64,000 nucleotides of DNA, from assembly GCA_029891385.1 (NCBI GenBank), contig CM057227.1, positions 63,055,567-63,119,566 of the forward strand, read 5' to 3'. The position numbers were made by a program, and so were the translations under genes. This document shows positions 20,603 through 33,116 of the stretch, piece by piece; positions within the stretch are counted from its first letter, which is position 1, and the number at the start of each line of letters is the position of its first letter. The notes under the pieces are model-generated. The model did no database searches. It saw only the letters and a program-made list of their open reading frames with translations, and was not told the DNA's origin. Source of the stretch: Erythroxylum novogranatense. Its lineage: Eukaryota; Streptophyta; Magnoliopsida; Malpighiales; Erythroxylaceae.

Positions 20603-21168
20603 GATATGGTATCAGAGCCCAGTAATATGATCTTACTTGGGCGCATGTGTATGAGTGACTTGCATGAGGAGTGGATAAGAGTTTGTAAGGATAAGTTTGA
20701 TTTGATATTGATGTGAATAATGTTGCATGAATTATTTGATTAAGGTGAAGAATTTAGGATTATGATACTAGAAATTAAGATTTGAAATTCATGATGAAAT
20801 TAGATGATATGACTTCGAATATATGTGAGATGCAAATATGAATCTTTAAAGATGAGTTTGATGATAGGAATATATGTATAGAAGTTAAAAAGAGATTGAG
20901 TTTGAATGGTTTTGGTCCATATCAAGGTTATCAATATTTGGACCATTGATTTGAGTGCGTAAGTTAAGAAATAGTGTTTGATATGATATTAACATTTGAC
21001 ACAAGAAGTGAACAAGTGTGAGTAAGTTGAGATTATGTGGGATGAAGGATTAGTTAAGAAAGTGAATGACTAGGATCATTTGGAAGAAATTAGTCAAATG
21101 AATGTGTTTCATAGTGATTCGCTTAAGTATGAATTTCGAGGATGAAATTCTTTTAAGAGGGGGAGAAA
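20603..21168 (+). other. Internal region of the LARD-like element: PBS and PPT only
   Basis: Begins GATA then TGGTATCAGAGCC (about 20607-20619), complementary to the 3' end of initiator tRNA-Met. It ends in the purine tract AAGAGGGGGAGAAA just before LTR2. The 566 bases between carry no open frame of note and no gag or pol motif. Confidence 0.9.
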
Positions 21169-21911
21169 TGTTGGACCCCGAACTTTGAGTAGAAATTAGA
21201 AATGTGAAATTGAAAGTAAATGAATGTTTTGGTATATAAATTGTGTTATAGATGTTATTTGTGCCTTAATGAGATATGGGTTTATGTAAGGATGATGAGT
21301 AGAGAAACCTTAAGTATGAACTATGGTTATATATGTGTGATATTATGCAAAAGCAAGAGAGGATTTTGGTAAATGGCATGATGTTTTTGAATGTAAGAAA
21401 TCATATGCATTGAGGTTGAGTGTAGGGTTAGTTCCAATGGAAAATTGTATTGTTTGAATGAGGTTGAAATAGAAGAAATGAAGTTGCCATGAATGTTAAG
21501 TTTTTGCATGAGGAGAAAAATGTGTATGCTGATTTAGGGGAAATTCGGAAATAATTGAAATAAAATTGGTCAAAGTTGCCTTCTTCGAAGTTGTAGCTTG
21601 TTCTTCTATCTTTCTAACGACACCAAGTATGCAAGTTTTCGAGATTGGAGTTAAGAGATATGATCGATATAATTTATGATGTTTCATAGGAGTTGTGTAT
21701 GTGATAGTTATGGGAATTGATGAGAATTTGTGGATTGGGTGGACCAAATGGATCAAGAATCGAGAGTTTGATGAAATATATTTGGTTTTTGAGTTGTTAT
21801 GAAATGAATTTGTCCTAGAAGAGTTGAATTTAAGAAGATATTGATTGAATATGATGTTTGTTTGGGAGTAGGAAGCATTGGGAAAAGTTTTGAAGGGGGT
21901 TTGGAAAACCC

Positions 21912-22094
21912 ATGTCCATTAAACGGACATGGAAGTCTGTTAAAAGAACTTTTAAGGGTCAAAAGGACCCTTTGCTGTGCCTATGTCTGTTAGACAGACA
22001 TGGATGTCTGTTTAACGGACTTACTCGGATGAATTGGTACACTTTGGCCCGACAATGTCCGTTAAATGGACATGCATGTCCGTTAAACGGACAT
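21912..22094. repeat. Palindrome cluster in LTR2
   Basis: The counterpart of 16622-16804, with the same three-pair spacing. Here the sixth palindrome is perfect. The third has changed on both arms (ATGTCTGTT...ACAGACAT) so that it remains a palindrome. The second has decayed on one arm. Confidence 0.93.
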
Positions 22095-23292
22095 TCACGG
22101 GTCAGCTTGTGAAAATGGTGATTTTTGATACTTTTAGAGGCTGAATATGATTTTGTGGTCTTCATAATAGTTGTATATCTAGAAGTATACTTTCTAATGG
22201 TCAAAGAACAAAAGCAGTCCGATTTCTAGATTGAAAGTTATGGTGATCGCGCCAAGAGAGGTTCAAATCGATTTCGGGTTTAAACATGGTTTATTCTTTT
22301 GGGCATAACTCACTCATTCGACCTCGGATTGAAGTGATTATTGAAGCAATGAATTACTAATACATTTATCCTTCTCTCCATGAAAATTTGCATCAATTGG
22401 AGTTGAATTGAAAGAGTTTGATTGAATCTTATGATAATCAGAATGATTTGTTTCATTATGATCTTGCTATTTTCCTTCCTCATCCTACCTTGTCAAATCT
22501 TTTGCTTACATCTTTTCCGTACGACATCTGAATGACTTGATTTTTGAAGCGTTGGATTCATAAGACAATGAATTTAATTTTATGTGAAATTTGTGAATTT
22601 TGGAGTCTTAATTGAGGAAGTTTGTGTAAATCAAAGTGAGACGGGAAAATTCTTAACATAGTTCAGTATTTTGTGAAATTTGGGATCTGTGGAGATCCGA
22701 TTGAAGTGATTATTGAGGAAAAATAAAATTAAGATATGGGGATACCAATCATATGAAGAAATGAAATTTCAATTTAGCCCCTAAGACCTCCAATTTATGA
22801 ATTGAAGTGTGGATTAGTGTTCAGTCTTAGATTAGGAGCATATAAAAGTATTTTGGCCATAACTTTCGCTCTAGTTATCGAAATGATATGATTCTTATTT
22901 TGGATTAAACTAGAGAAATAGGTATACAATTGTTATGAAGAAATCAAGTTTCAATTTATCCTTTAAGAATGTCAATTTTTGGAAGGATGTGAATTGTTAG
23001 AAGATGTGTTAGTAGAATGATATGTCCGACATGTTTGCACTATAACTTTTGATGTAGTTCTCCAAATTGAATGATTTTTGAGGCATTATGAAATTAATAC
23101 AATGATGAACAATTATATAGAAGGAAGTTTTGATAAATTCCTTCAAATTGATAGTGCAAAATATGTCCTAAAGTAGCATGATTTAAAAGTAAAGTTCAGG
23201 GGTAAGTATGGAACATCACTTAAAGAGTTAGAGTTTTAGGCTAACATGGAGGGGCATTATGGCCATTGGTCACCATTTTAATGACATGGCAT

Positions 23293-23300
23293 TATATAAG
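23293..23300 (+). promoter_or_regulatory. Probable TATA box of LARD LTR2
   Basis: TATATAAG at the same place as in LTR1, followed by the same purine-rich stretch. Confidence 0.45.
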
Positions 23301-24938
23301 AGAGGAGTTATCGTTTGTGAACGGAAGAGCCCCAAAATTAGAGAGAAGAACAAGAGAAAGGAAAGATAGAAGAGAGAAAGGAGGGATTTTCGGTGGAGGA
23401 AGAAGGAGAATGGCTAGGGTTTCGAATTTTAGAGGGATTCAAGCTTGGTTTTTCATTGATTTATGAAGGAAAGGATGGAAGAAGTCAAGAGCTTCCTTCC
23501 AAGCAAGGAGAATTTCGAAAATGGAGAAGGTTAAGGTAAGAGCTAAGTCTTGATCTTTGAGTTTTAATGAGTTTTTGGGTTGATTTGACTTAAGTTTGGC
23601 ATGGGTTTGTGGATTCTTAAGCCAATTTTAGAGTTTTTATAGTTGAATTAAATCAATTGTGGATGTTTGTGATTTAGGATTTTTGTCTTGAATGAGAAAA
23701 ATTGAGGAGAGGCTAAGGAGACTTGAGGATTGGGACAAGTTTCTAGCAAGGTTATGAGGTTGGTAATGTGTTTATTTTTCAAATTATGAGCTAATTATAA
23801 GTGTTGGTTTTATAAGCTATTGTTTTACAAATGATTGAATCAATTGCTTTTGAAATGATTTATAAAGTGTTAAAGTCATTGTTTCCAAATGATTTACGAA
23901 AAATTTTACAATGGTTTGGACAATTTCTCATAAATGACTTGAATTGTTTATTCAATGGATTTTTGAGTAAATTGATAAAGATGAAATACTCATTGAGTTC
24001 ATTGTGTTAAATTGATTGATAAGTTGAGTATGTGAATTAGTATGATATGATGTTTGAATGTTTTTGAAAGGTTATAAAGTGTGCATTTCCTTGTTTGGGA
24101 AAAATTGAGAATTATTATATGAGCGTTTGTTTGTAACTTGAGTGATATTGTGATTGATAGGTATTGCATTGAATTTTAGATGACATGAAAAGTTCAATTT
24201 CGAAATGTGCCTTCGGGCAATTTGTTTTTCAAACATGAATATGTGTTATATGGGTTTGGTTAGGTCCCCTAAATAGAATTAGTGTACTGGTCTCATGTAT
24301 TTAAAGCCTTCTCCCGGCTGCCCGCTAGTGGCCATGGAGCTCCTCACGGACTCCCCATGTGTTTCACGGCTGCACAGGACCGCTTTGCGGACATGTGCAG
24401 TACGTCCTATTTTGGGGACCGTCCCAAACCGTTTGATGTGCTACGTGCTTTGTTTTGTGTAAAATGTGGTGCATTTATCTGTTATGCATTTCGTGTGTTT
24501 TGACTTGATTCATAGATTGTACAATGGTTTGGATTTTGAACGAATGAGAAATTTGGATTTTCAACTATGATAGTTTTGAAAAAACTGTTTGTAAATGTTT
24601 ATGAAAGTTTTTGGAGTTAAGAAGTTTTTGAGAAATAAACCTTCGATGTTTTCGATCAACTGAAAATAAGGTTTGAAAATGTTTTGCTTATCATTTGAGT
24701 TATAAACATGTTATCCACGAGCTTAGAGCTACTTTCCTTTCATCCCCATCTCCGGTATTGACGGGAGATCGGATGAAAGACGTCAAGACATCAGTTCGAT
24801 TTGTGCATGTTTTTGTACTTGATGTATTCTGGATTATGATATTGTATAAGAACTTGATTTATGGAAATTAAAAAAGTATTGGCTATGGATGGTGCATATT
24901 GGAATTGTATATAAATTGAAATGAGTTATGATGAAATT

Positions 24939-24941
<3 letters not shown>

Positions 24942-24973
<32 letters not shown>
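24942..24973. repeat. (TA)16 microsatellite in LTR2
   Basis: The short allele of the TA run that is 104 bases long in LTR1. Confidence 0.95.
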
Positions 24974-24975
<2 letters not shown>

Positions 24976-25874
24976 ATGAATGTACTGGATGATGGGATAT
25001 AAATTGTGATGGGTTATAAGTGTGATCGTTTTTTGGGTTGGATTGATTTGTGAATTATGAGTATGATGTATTTGATTTTAGGGATTGTGTTATGAATCGA
25101 GTTATGAATATGACTGTATATGACTGGGATTGTGTATGAGTTTGGATTTCGGATCTGTGGCCCGACGAGTTGTGTGTTGATTGAGCTTGTTATATAAGTG
25201 TTTTCTTTTAAAACCCTTTTCAGGTTTGGGTTTATGAAAATACAGCTGTTATGCTGCCCGATTTTTGTAGAGTAGCATATGGATAAGTGTATCAGTGTAT
25301 AAATTTATGGGTTTATTGGCATGAGTGTGAAATTGCTATGACAAGAAATGAGAATAAGGATAAGAATATGTTTCGTTATGAAGATATTGAGTTATCACAT
25401 AAATAAGAAGATCGTGATTTAAGAATTGCGATTTGTTTGAGGAAAAATTTCCAAAAGTGGAAATTATTTGTTTGATTTTTGAATAAGATGGATCAAATGA
25501 TGAACGAAATGAATAAAAAAAATATCGATTTTGGATTGGTTAGTCCAAGGTTTCCAACGCTATGATTAAGATATTCATATCGGATGTCGGTTTCGGTTTT
25601 ATTTGCTTCGATTTAATCCGTATTTGTTTCATATGTCTGTTATTCGATAAATTGATTTCGACCGCTTATTCGATTTCATTTCCGATTCATGTGTTTACTT
25701 CGCTTTGATTCGCTATATGATCCGATTCATTGTTTTTCGTTCCATTTCGGATTCGATTTAAGAGTGATCATGTTCAGTTTAAGCAGTTGGGTTCCGGAAA
25801 CGGGATCCAACAGATATGGTATCAGAGCAAGAGTGATAGCATTAAGTTTAAGTAGTTGGGTTTCGGGTCCAACA

Positions 25875-26750
25875 GCTTTTAAACGCAATATATCAAGAAT
25901 ATACTCTATCATACTATACCAGACCAACTAGTAAAATTTCTTAAAACCTCATTGACCAATACAAAGATTAAAAAAAACTATGTTTAACTTAGGGCCTAAC
26001 AATGCCCTAATTTTTTATGGTTTTAATACACTATTCTTACAATAAACTTAGAACATCACAGTTATCTTAGTCATCAATGTTATACAAGAATGCTTTACTA
26101 ATGGCAAGATGCTAGCTAGTCTAAATGAAACATATATATGCCTAGTTTTAAAGATACTTAACCCTTCATGCTTAGCTAACTAGAGGCTAAAAAATTACTA
26201 TAGTATGATGTATAAAACCATTTATAGGTTACTAGCCTTTAGGTTGAAACATATTTTTAAGGATATCATTAACCTAAATTAAGGACCATTTTGGTTGAGC
26301 TAAGCTTACTTAGTCAATTATGAAATAATCGTAAGTGCACGATATAGTTGTAGCTAGTACCAACAACTATGCATTATTCCTACAAAGATGATGAATACTA
26401 GTAGTTACTATTGTCCTATTATCTAATTTACGAATTTGAATTTGATTTTTATTAAAGAAAGCAAAACTTAAGCAAATAAAATAAAACATGTAGCAAGATT
26501 GAACAAAGACATAATCGATCATTTAGAAACTTATCAATATTAGGAATTAATGTCTAGGCTACGAATCCTCCTAAAACCCCTTAACTAGTTAGTCTTTTAT
26601 TATCCAATTGTTTTTATTGACTATTGGACTGTGAAAATTCCTATGGTATGCTAATACCTCTCTTGAGTCTAATAGCAACTAATCCTAAATTTATCAATTG
26701 AATTACTTAGGTTAAAGTTTATAGGATTGTTTTATCGAATTGTGAATTTT
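25875..26750 (+). repeat. Tandem repeat unit C, right piece
   Basis: Resumes the 0.9 kb unit after the LARD insertion, with the same broken LINE reverse-transcriptase fragment and AT-rich tail. With 15850-15878 and one copy of the duplication it totals about 900 bases, like units A and B. Confidence 0.9.
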
Positions 26751-26884
26751 CTATAGAATATGTTTGCTTTTAAAAGCAATATATTAAGAATATATGCTAT
26801 CATACTATACTAGAACAACTAGTAAAATTTCTCAAAACCTCCTTCACCAATATAGAGATAAAAAAAACAATGTTTAACTTAGGG
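26751..26884 (+). repeat. Tandem repeat unit D, truncated
   Basis: The start of a fourth unit (ATATGTTTGCTTTTAAAAGC...). It is cut after TTTAACTTAGGG where a gypsy-type LTR begins. The rest of the unit was not found to the right. Confidence 0.85.
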
Positions 26885-29722
26885 TGCAACGCCCCATATT
26901 AGGGGTTAGAATATTAAGAAATTTCAATGTATGGTATGCTTGGCATAATTGAGTTTTTGCTTATTTGTGCATATACATTTTTGGACTCATACCAATATTT
27001 GTGCATGCATTCATGACATTTCAGGTATAATTGAGTTGTTAACATGAATAAAATGTGATTTGACGATTTTGGTAATATTTTGGGTATTTCAAAATTTTGA
27101 TGAATTATGGGTTAATTGTCTTGGATTAATAAATTGGTGTGTATTATTATTAATTATGCATTTTTGGAGACATTTATGATGTTTTAGAAAGCTATTGAAA
27201 ATTTGAGGTAATTTAGATTAAGAAATATAAAGAAATTAAGAGAAAAATTATGGAGTTTCAAATGTATCAATGAAAGTGTGACATTTAGACAAATTACTAA
27301 GCAACAAGTAGTAGCCTTACATTGATGACAAATGGTCCACATGCAAGAGTGACATGTGTCAAGGCTTAAAGAGAGAAACCTAGGCATTAGGAGAAAAGTT
27401 TCTACAGCCCTCTCCTTGCTTTCATCAAAAGCCTTCTTCTTCACAAAAGTTTCTCTTTGTTGTTTATCACCAAAGACACCATCTTGCTCAATTATGAACA
27501 TTGGATTTTGGATAATCTGTTAAGGTTATACCTTGCGTAGTTTTCTGTCATTAGAGGTTTTAATTTTTGTATAAAATCCCCTATTTATCCATCACCGAAA
27601 CTAGTTGTTTGCTCTCCTATGTTTTGGAAAATTTTTGAAGAGAGAGAAGTTTAAACAAGTAAGTTTTATGATAGTGTAAATGATTTTTATTGAGATTTTA
27701 ATGTTTGTAACTGGATGCATGTGTAAATGGAGTAAATTTTCATGCTTGGGGAGTGCGGCATATATAAATGGTGTTGATGCATGAGTCGGTGGTAAAAGAA
27801 GAAGCAAATATGGTGATTGATTAACAAGATGAAGGATTATAGTCATTGGAATATGATATATGCAGTATTTTACTGAACATACATCTGTATTTAGGGAATA
27901 ACTTGTTATGTGAATATCCAAATTGGATGGAGTTTGATTTTTAGTAAACTAGAGACATAGAACTACATTTTTCATGAAATAATCTAATTCAAAATATGCC
28001 CTTGAGAGTCTGGAAATTTGGCTTAAAGTTGAAATTAGTGTTCTGTTAACGTATGAAAATAGTCTGTAAGTTTTTGATTATAACTTTAATGATACTGAGC
28101 CAAATTGCATAACATTAGTGTTTGTAGAAACTTAAGACATAAAGGAACAAATGTTTAGAAGAATGTTTAGCTTAGATCCTTCATTTTCATTGTCAAAATG
28201 ACTGTGTAGCATTGACCCGAAAGTCTGTTTTGGGGAAAAACCTGGAAGAAAATGATGAAGTATGTGTTTTCACCCAACTTGCTTTGGTATTTCGATTATA
28301 ATTTGAACTGTAGATCTTCAAATGAGTTGGTTCTTAATTCAGCTTAAACTAAAGAAATAAGTCTACAACTTTTGTGAAGAAGTTGAATTTAATTCTTTCT
28401 CTATAATTTTCAAAATTAGCAGGCAAGTGAGTTGTAGCTTAAGCTGAAACACTATTAGGGAAAAAAATCATGTCCTGTGATTATTGAATAAACTGTATTG
28501 TTATAGGACGAATTAGACTAAGGTGTCTTCACCAAAGTTGTAGCTTATTCTCTTATATTTAATTTGGTATAAAGTTTGTAATTTTTGGATATCTGAGCTG
28601 AAATATATGAGTTGTGAAAATAGAGGGTATGATCATGTACTAGCTAAAAGTTCAAATGTGTACAGTATGTAGTATATTGTGCATAACTCTTTGAATACTG
28701 AATCAAATTGGATTATTTTGGAGTCATTAGAAATTTGAGACACTGTAGAACAACATTCCAGAAGGAAGTGTTGCCTAATTTTGTCATTTATCCTATCAGA
28801 TTAATTATGCAAAGTTAACCCGAAATCTTATGGGTAGAAAATCTGAAGTGGTCACTTAGGTTATGAAATTGATTTCACATTGTTTTATTTTGGTCCAAAT
28901 TATAAGTACCAAATTTTATTAATGGGGGCTTTGATATCTGATCGGTTTGATGATGAAAATTACAGTAAGATACCCGGAATTGTCATGAACATGCATTATA
29001 CATATTCAGTATACATAAATGAATTCTTAATCATGCACAATAATGATTTGTATATGTGTTAAATGTTATAGAGGAACGCATAGAACGACCACTTCTAGAT
29101 ATTGCCGAAACTTCAAGGCAATAAGCAAACGGGAGCAATTGTAAGTAATTTAGACGGTAAATTTTGTGAGTAACCTAAGATGGTCTCACCTTGATTTGTA
29201 TTATTTATTACTGAATTAAAATTGATATTGATGAATGTGTACTGAATTGTGTATTGATTCCAGACATGAAGGTCCGAGGTACTGATTGATGAATGAGATA
29301 TTGAAGTGCTATTTACCTTACTTTGTTCTGCTTGTTGAATTTGATTTATGCTAATTGTGTTCTGAATTCTAGACAATGATTGTCCGAGGTGTTTGATGCA
29401 TGTTTATATCATTGGAAGTGCTTTTTCATGTGAATATGATTGACTACTTGCTTTGCAAATGCAATGTCTGAAATGACCTTTTTTGTTTTAAAACTGTTGA
29501 GTCTTAGTTGTGGGTAAATAGGCATGCCTAGAAGGGTTTACAGTTGCTACTGTGACACTCCGGTGTCGAGACTTCGGTCTCTCTTTGACACTTCAGTGTC
29601 GAGACTTTAGTCTCTCCTGTATAAGTCCCATTACCCGCCTCTATAAATGGATTTAGCAGTCATCTTATTTTGTACTCTGATATCTGTTTAACTCTATGGA
29701 TTATGGGTGTCGGCTCACCTTA
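26885..29722 (+). repeat. Truncated Ty3-gypsy LTR, plus orientation
   Basis: Starts TGCAACGCCCCATATTAGGGG, like the starts of the other gypsy LTRs in this window (TGTCACATCCC and TGTAATATCCC on the minus strand). It shares with them a GAGTAACCTA.GATGG-type segment (about 29167-29181), which is in reverse complement in the LTRs at 37913 and 60445. Hence the plus orientation here. It ends without a terminal CA or a matching duplication, directly against the minus-strand LINE, so its 3' part is deleted. It contains the hairpin array at 29554-29614. Its short open frames have no recognisable product. Confidence 0.65.
29554..29614 (+). repeat. Array of four tandem 5-bp-stem hairpins
   Basis: Four back-to-back hairpins with 5 bp stems and 4 nt loops: GACAC-TCCG-GTGTC, GAGAC-TTCG-GTCTC, GACAC-TTCA-GTGTC, GAGAC-TTTA-GTCTC. 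The second has the unusually stable C(UUCG)G loop type if transcribed from the plus strand. Confidence 0.9.
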
Positions 29723-30429
29723 ATCAAAACACAGTAAGCAAATGTGATACAAGCTTTTATCTAGGATATAAACTAAGGAGGGAATTGGAAAGCATAAAAA
29801 AGTTTAATAAGATTTGCCAATTAACTATGTCAAATGTTTTATACAAATCAATTTTAAGGGAGCAACTTTTGGTTGAGGATTTGCTATTATAATCTTTCAA
29901 AAGATCCTGGGTTAATACCTATATTCTTGCCACTTATAAAGGCATCCTAGCATGTACTGGTAAGATGTTAAGGAGCCTCCTTAAACGTTAAGGCAAGTAT
30001 CTTAGCAATAATCTTATAAAACATGTTATAGTGGGAGATAAGCCTAAGGTCTTACATATTGATTGGGTTTTGCTTTTTAGGAATGAGGAATTGGTAGGTT
30101 TTGTTAATTTCTTATATAATTTTGATAGATTTGAAGAACTTTGAGACACATTCCACCACTAAGCTACTAATACTGTTCCAAAATTTTTGACAAAAAAGTT
30201 TATTGAGGCTTAAGGGCTTTGTTAAGTTTGAAGTTAAATACCACATCTTTGATATCTAAAGGAGAGATAAGTTTGGTTAAGGAAGACATCATTTAAGGAT
30301 CCAATTTTAAGTGAATGAATGCTTTAAGGTAGTGAACAAAAGAGTTACAGGGGGAATATGATTTAACAAGACTAATGTAGTAATTATGAGCAATTTTTTT
30401 AATGCTTTTTGATTATAAAAGAGGATCAT
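29723..30429 (-). pseudogene. L1-type LINE reverse-transcriptase remnant (minus strand, piece 1)
   Basis: Minus-strand translation gives VVFNFKLNKA, then VECVSKFF-like, then TYQFLIPKKQNPINM, then FYKIIAKILA and QDAFISGKNIG. This is the LINE order (..APGPDG.., F..G......LIPKK..P.....YRPISL, YKIIAK.LA.RLK, Q.AFI.GR.I). Stops and frameshifts are frequent. It is the downstream part of the LINE whose linker and endonuclease lie at 33117-33905 and 40318-41170. Confidence 0.75.
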
Positions 30430-33116
30430 TGTTGGACCCCAAACTTTTTTTGGAAGTTAGAAATATTAAATGAGAAATTTTGGTGATTATTCATGTGTAA
30501 AGAAAAGAAGAATTCTTGAATTTGATGTGAAGTAGAAAAGATAGTTATGTACAAGATGGGTTATATGTGAAATATTGGAAGTTATAAGTTGAAACATGTT
30601 CATTGAGTATGCTTCGGTATTTTAGCTATACCCTTTTCTCTAGTTATCCAAATGAGATGACTCTTAATTTGGATTAAACTAGAGAAATAGGGTTACAACT
30701 TATCTGATGAAAAGAGTTCTAATTTGGTCTAAAAAAATTTCAATTTTTGTATGGAAGTTGAGCACAGAACATTGTCTTAGTATAAGAATAATTCAGAAAT
30801 GTTTGGGATACAACTTTCAGATTTCTAAACTAAATTGAATGATTTTTGTGTCATTGGTAAATTAGGACAATGAGGAACATTTTTCTAGAATGAAATGTTA
30901 TCAAATTCCTTCAATTTTCCCATGATCATTGGTCAAGAAGTTAGAAGTATAAGATGTTAGTTATAAAGACAAAGGAGGGTAAATATGGAAAGATCACTTA
31001 AATGAGGGGCAAAATGGGAAAGACAACTAAAATTATTGTCTTGAAATAAAAAAGAGGAAGAGAGGAGGTGTTGTGGAAAACAAAGGGGAAGAGAGAAAAA
31101 AACGTATAGGAAGAAAAGAAGAAGGAAAGAAGAAGAGAGAAGGAAGAAGAAAAAGGAAGAAAAAGAAAGGAAATCATCTTACCAAGGTAAGTTTATCTTC
31201 TTCTTCTTGCTTTATTAGAGAAAGAGTTAGAAAGAGAAAGTGTTTGTGTAAAGAATTTGTGTTGGATTGGAAGATTTTGATTTAAGGAACCCAATTGATT
31301 TTAGGGTTTCTAAGCTAGGTTTAGGGTTTTCTAACCTAGATGGACTATGGGTAGGTTAGGTTTGAGGTTGATTTCATTTGTTGTGATTTTGAAGTTTTAG
31401 GGATTTTGTGAAATTGGGGGATTTCCATTTGAATTGGAATTGGATGAGGATTTTGGTTTGTTTTAGGAAAACAAGAGAAACCCTATCCAAGAGCAAGAGG
31501 AAGGGAACATTTAAGGTTGGATGTCCAAACAAAATGAGGTGGGTTTCATGTTATAATTGAATAATGAGCCATTAAAGTTTTTCCAAATGATGAGAATAAA
31601 ATGATTTCAATTACTTCACAAATGTGCATATACTGTTCTTTTTAATGATTTAAAGAATTTTCTTATATGTGTGTATATGCTTCATGGATTGGATTGGAAT
31701 TGTTGTGAATGTGGAAAAATTGCATTGTGATATATGATTATGTTATGCCATGGGATTGTGTCATGGCATTTTGATTTGAATGGAAAGAAGAAAAAGAATC
31801 TGAAAAGTATGAAAGCATTTCATTTTGATAAAATGATTTTGAGCATTGCTATATGCTTTGTTTGGGCGAGAGAGGAACCGTTTCTTAGTCAAGTGCATGT
31901 CGACATAAAACCTTCTCCTGACTGCCCGCTTGTGGCCCACGAGATCCGAAAAGTAGACTCGATTCATTCACAGAGTAAACTTTAGTTTCTCTATTTTGTT
32001 CCACGGAACCCTTGAGCCATTTGGTGTGCATTGCATTTGTGAATTGTCAAGTTGATGCATACATGATTTGCATTATTGTGAATTGGTTGAAAACTATGTT
32101 TTTCTTGAACTCGATAAGAATTTTATATGACAAATGAATAATTTCAATGGTTTTGCTTATTATCGATTATAAACTGTTACCCATAAGCTTTAAGCTCACC
32201 CCCTTTTCATTCCCATATCCAGGTAATGAGGAAGAGATCAGGTGAAAGAAAGTCAAGGCATCGTTTGATTATGCATATGTTGTACCTTAAGTTAGATTGA
32301 TGTAAAAATAAGATGTTAGACATATATTGAGAATCATGGGATTTTGCATCTTTTGTTGTATTTCGAATTTTTGAAATTGATAATGTAATATGGTTTGGAA
32401 TGCCACTGAAGTTTTGTAAACATTTATCTTATGATGCTAATGAAATATGAATTGTGCATGGATGATGATAAGTGGAACTAGGTATATTGGAAATTATCAA
32501 CTTGAGATGATGAATCATGATCATGAACTATTGTTATATATATAAGTGAGATACTATGGAAAAGAAAGATAGGATGTTTGGTGAATGATAAGATGTTATT
32601 GAATATGAGGAGTCAAATGAATTGGGGTTAAGAGTTAGATGAATTCCAATTGAAAGTTGAATTGTTATGAATGATGTAGTAATAGAGGAAGTGAAGTTGG
32701 GATAAAATTTCAAGTTTGAACACGTTTTGGATTTTTAAGCGTATCTTGATCTATAGAGGTTCGATTGAGATGATTCTTTCTTCAAATTAAACTAGAGAGT
32801 TGGAACTTCAATTGTTTTGAAGAAATAAATTGTGGTTATTGCGAATCCGTTGTGTGTGCTCACCTTTGTGGCTTGAAATGTTATGAAAATGATGATGAAC
32901 CGATGATGGCTAATGAGGGTTAAAGGAAATAACTCTAAAGGTTAATATGCTCACATTTTATGAATGGTTTCTGGATGTTGGGTTCCGAAAACAGATCCAA
33001 CATGTGTGGTATCAAAACAAGAAAAAAAATCGATGATGGTTAAGGAGACTTTATTGGTGTACGCTCACGTCATATGGTTCCGTTTAAGAGTTAGGTTTCG
33101 AAAATGGTGCCCAACA
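30430..33116 (+). mobile_element. Solo LTR related to the LARD family (2687 bp), TSD ATCAT
   Basis: Begins TGTTGGACCCC and ends CCCAACA, with perfect five-base duplications ATCAT at 30425-30429 and 33117-33121. It shares blocks with the LARD LTRs in the same order: the start; a CTTCTCC.G.CTGCCCGCT.GTGGCC block (about 31913-31940); and an AGCTTTAAGCTCACCCCCTTT block (about 32187-32207). Near the 3' end lies a GATCCAACATGTGTGGTATCAAAAC stretch (about 32994-33018), an internal LTR-end/primer-site copy. The purine-rich 31060-31170 segment gives an Lys/Arg/Glu-rich open frame that is not a recognisable protein. It interrupts the minus-strand LINE. Confidence 0.88.

Larger units (their letters stand above)
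21169..25874 (+). repeat. 3' LTR of the LARD-like element (4706 bp)
   Basis: A direct repeat of 15879-20602 with scattered substitutions. It has the shorter TA run and a segment at about 22146-22205 that LTR1 lacks. It ends GGGTCCAACA at the right target-site duplication. The short open frames present in both LTRs (for example 18938 and 24282) are matched only because the LTRs match. Confidence 0.92.

Noticed and set aside
27184..27921. Two minus-strand frames of about 105 residues
   Set aside because: They lie in the truncated gypsy LTR, and their hydrophobic low-complexity translation has no family pattern.
31073..31285. Lys/Arg/Glu-rich small protein
   Set aside because: It is a purine-rich stretch of a solo LTR with no other coding evidence.
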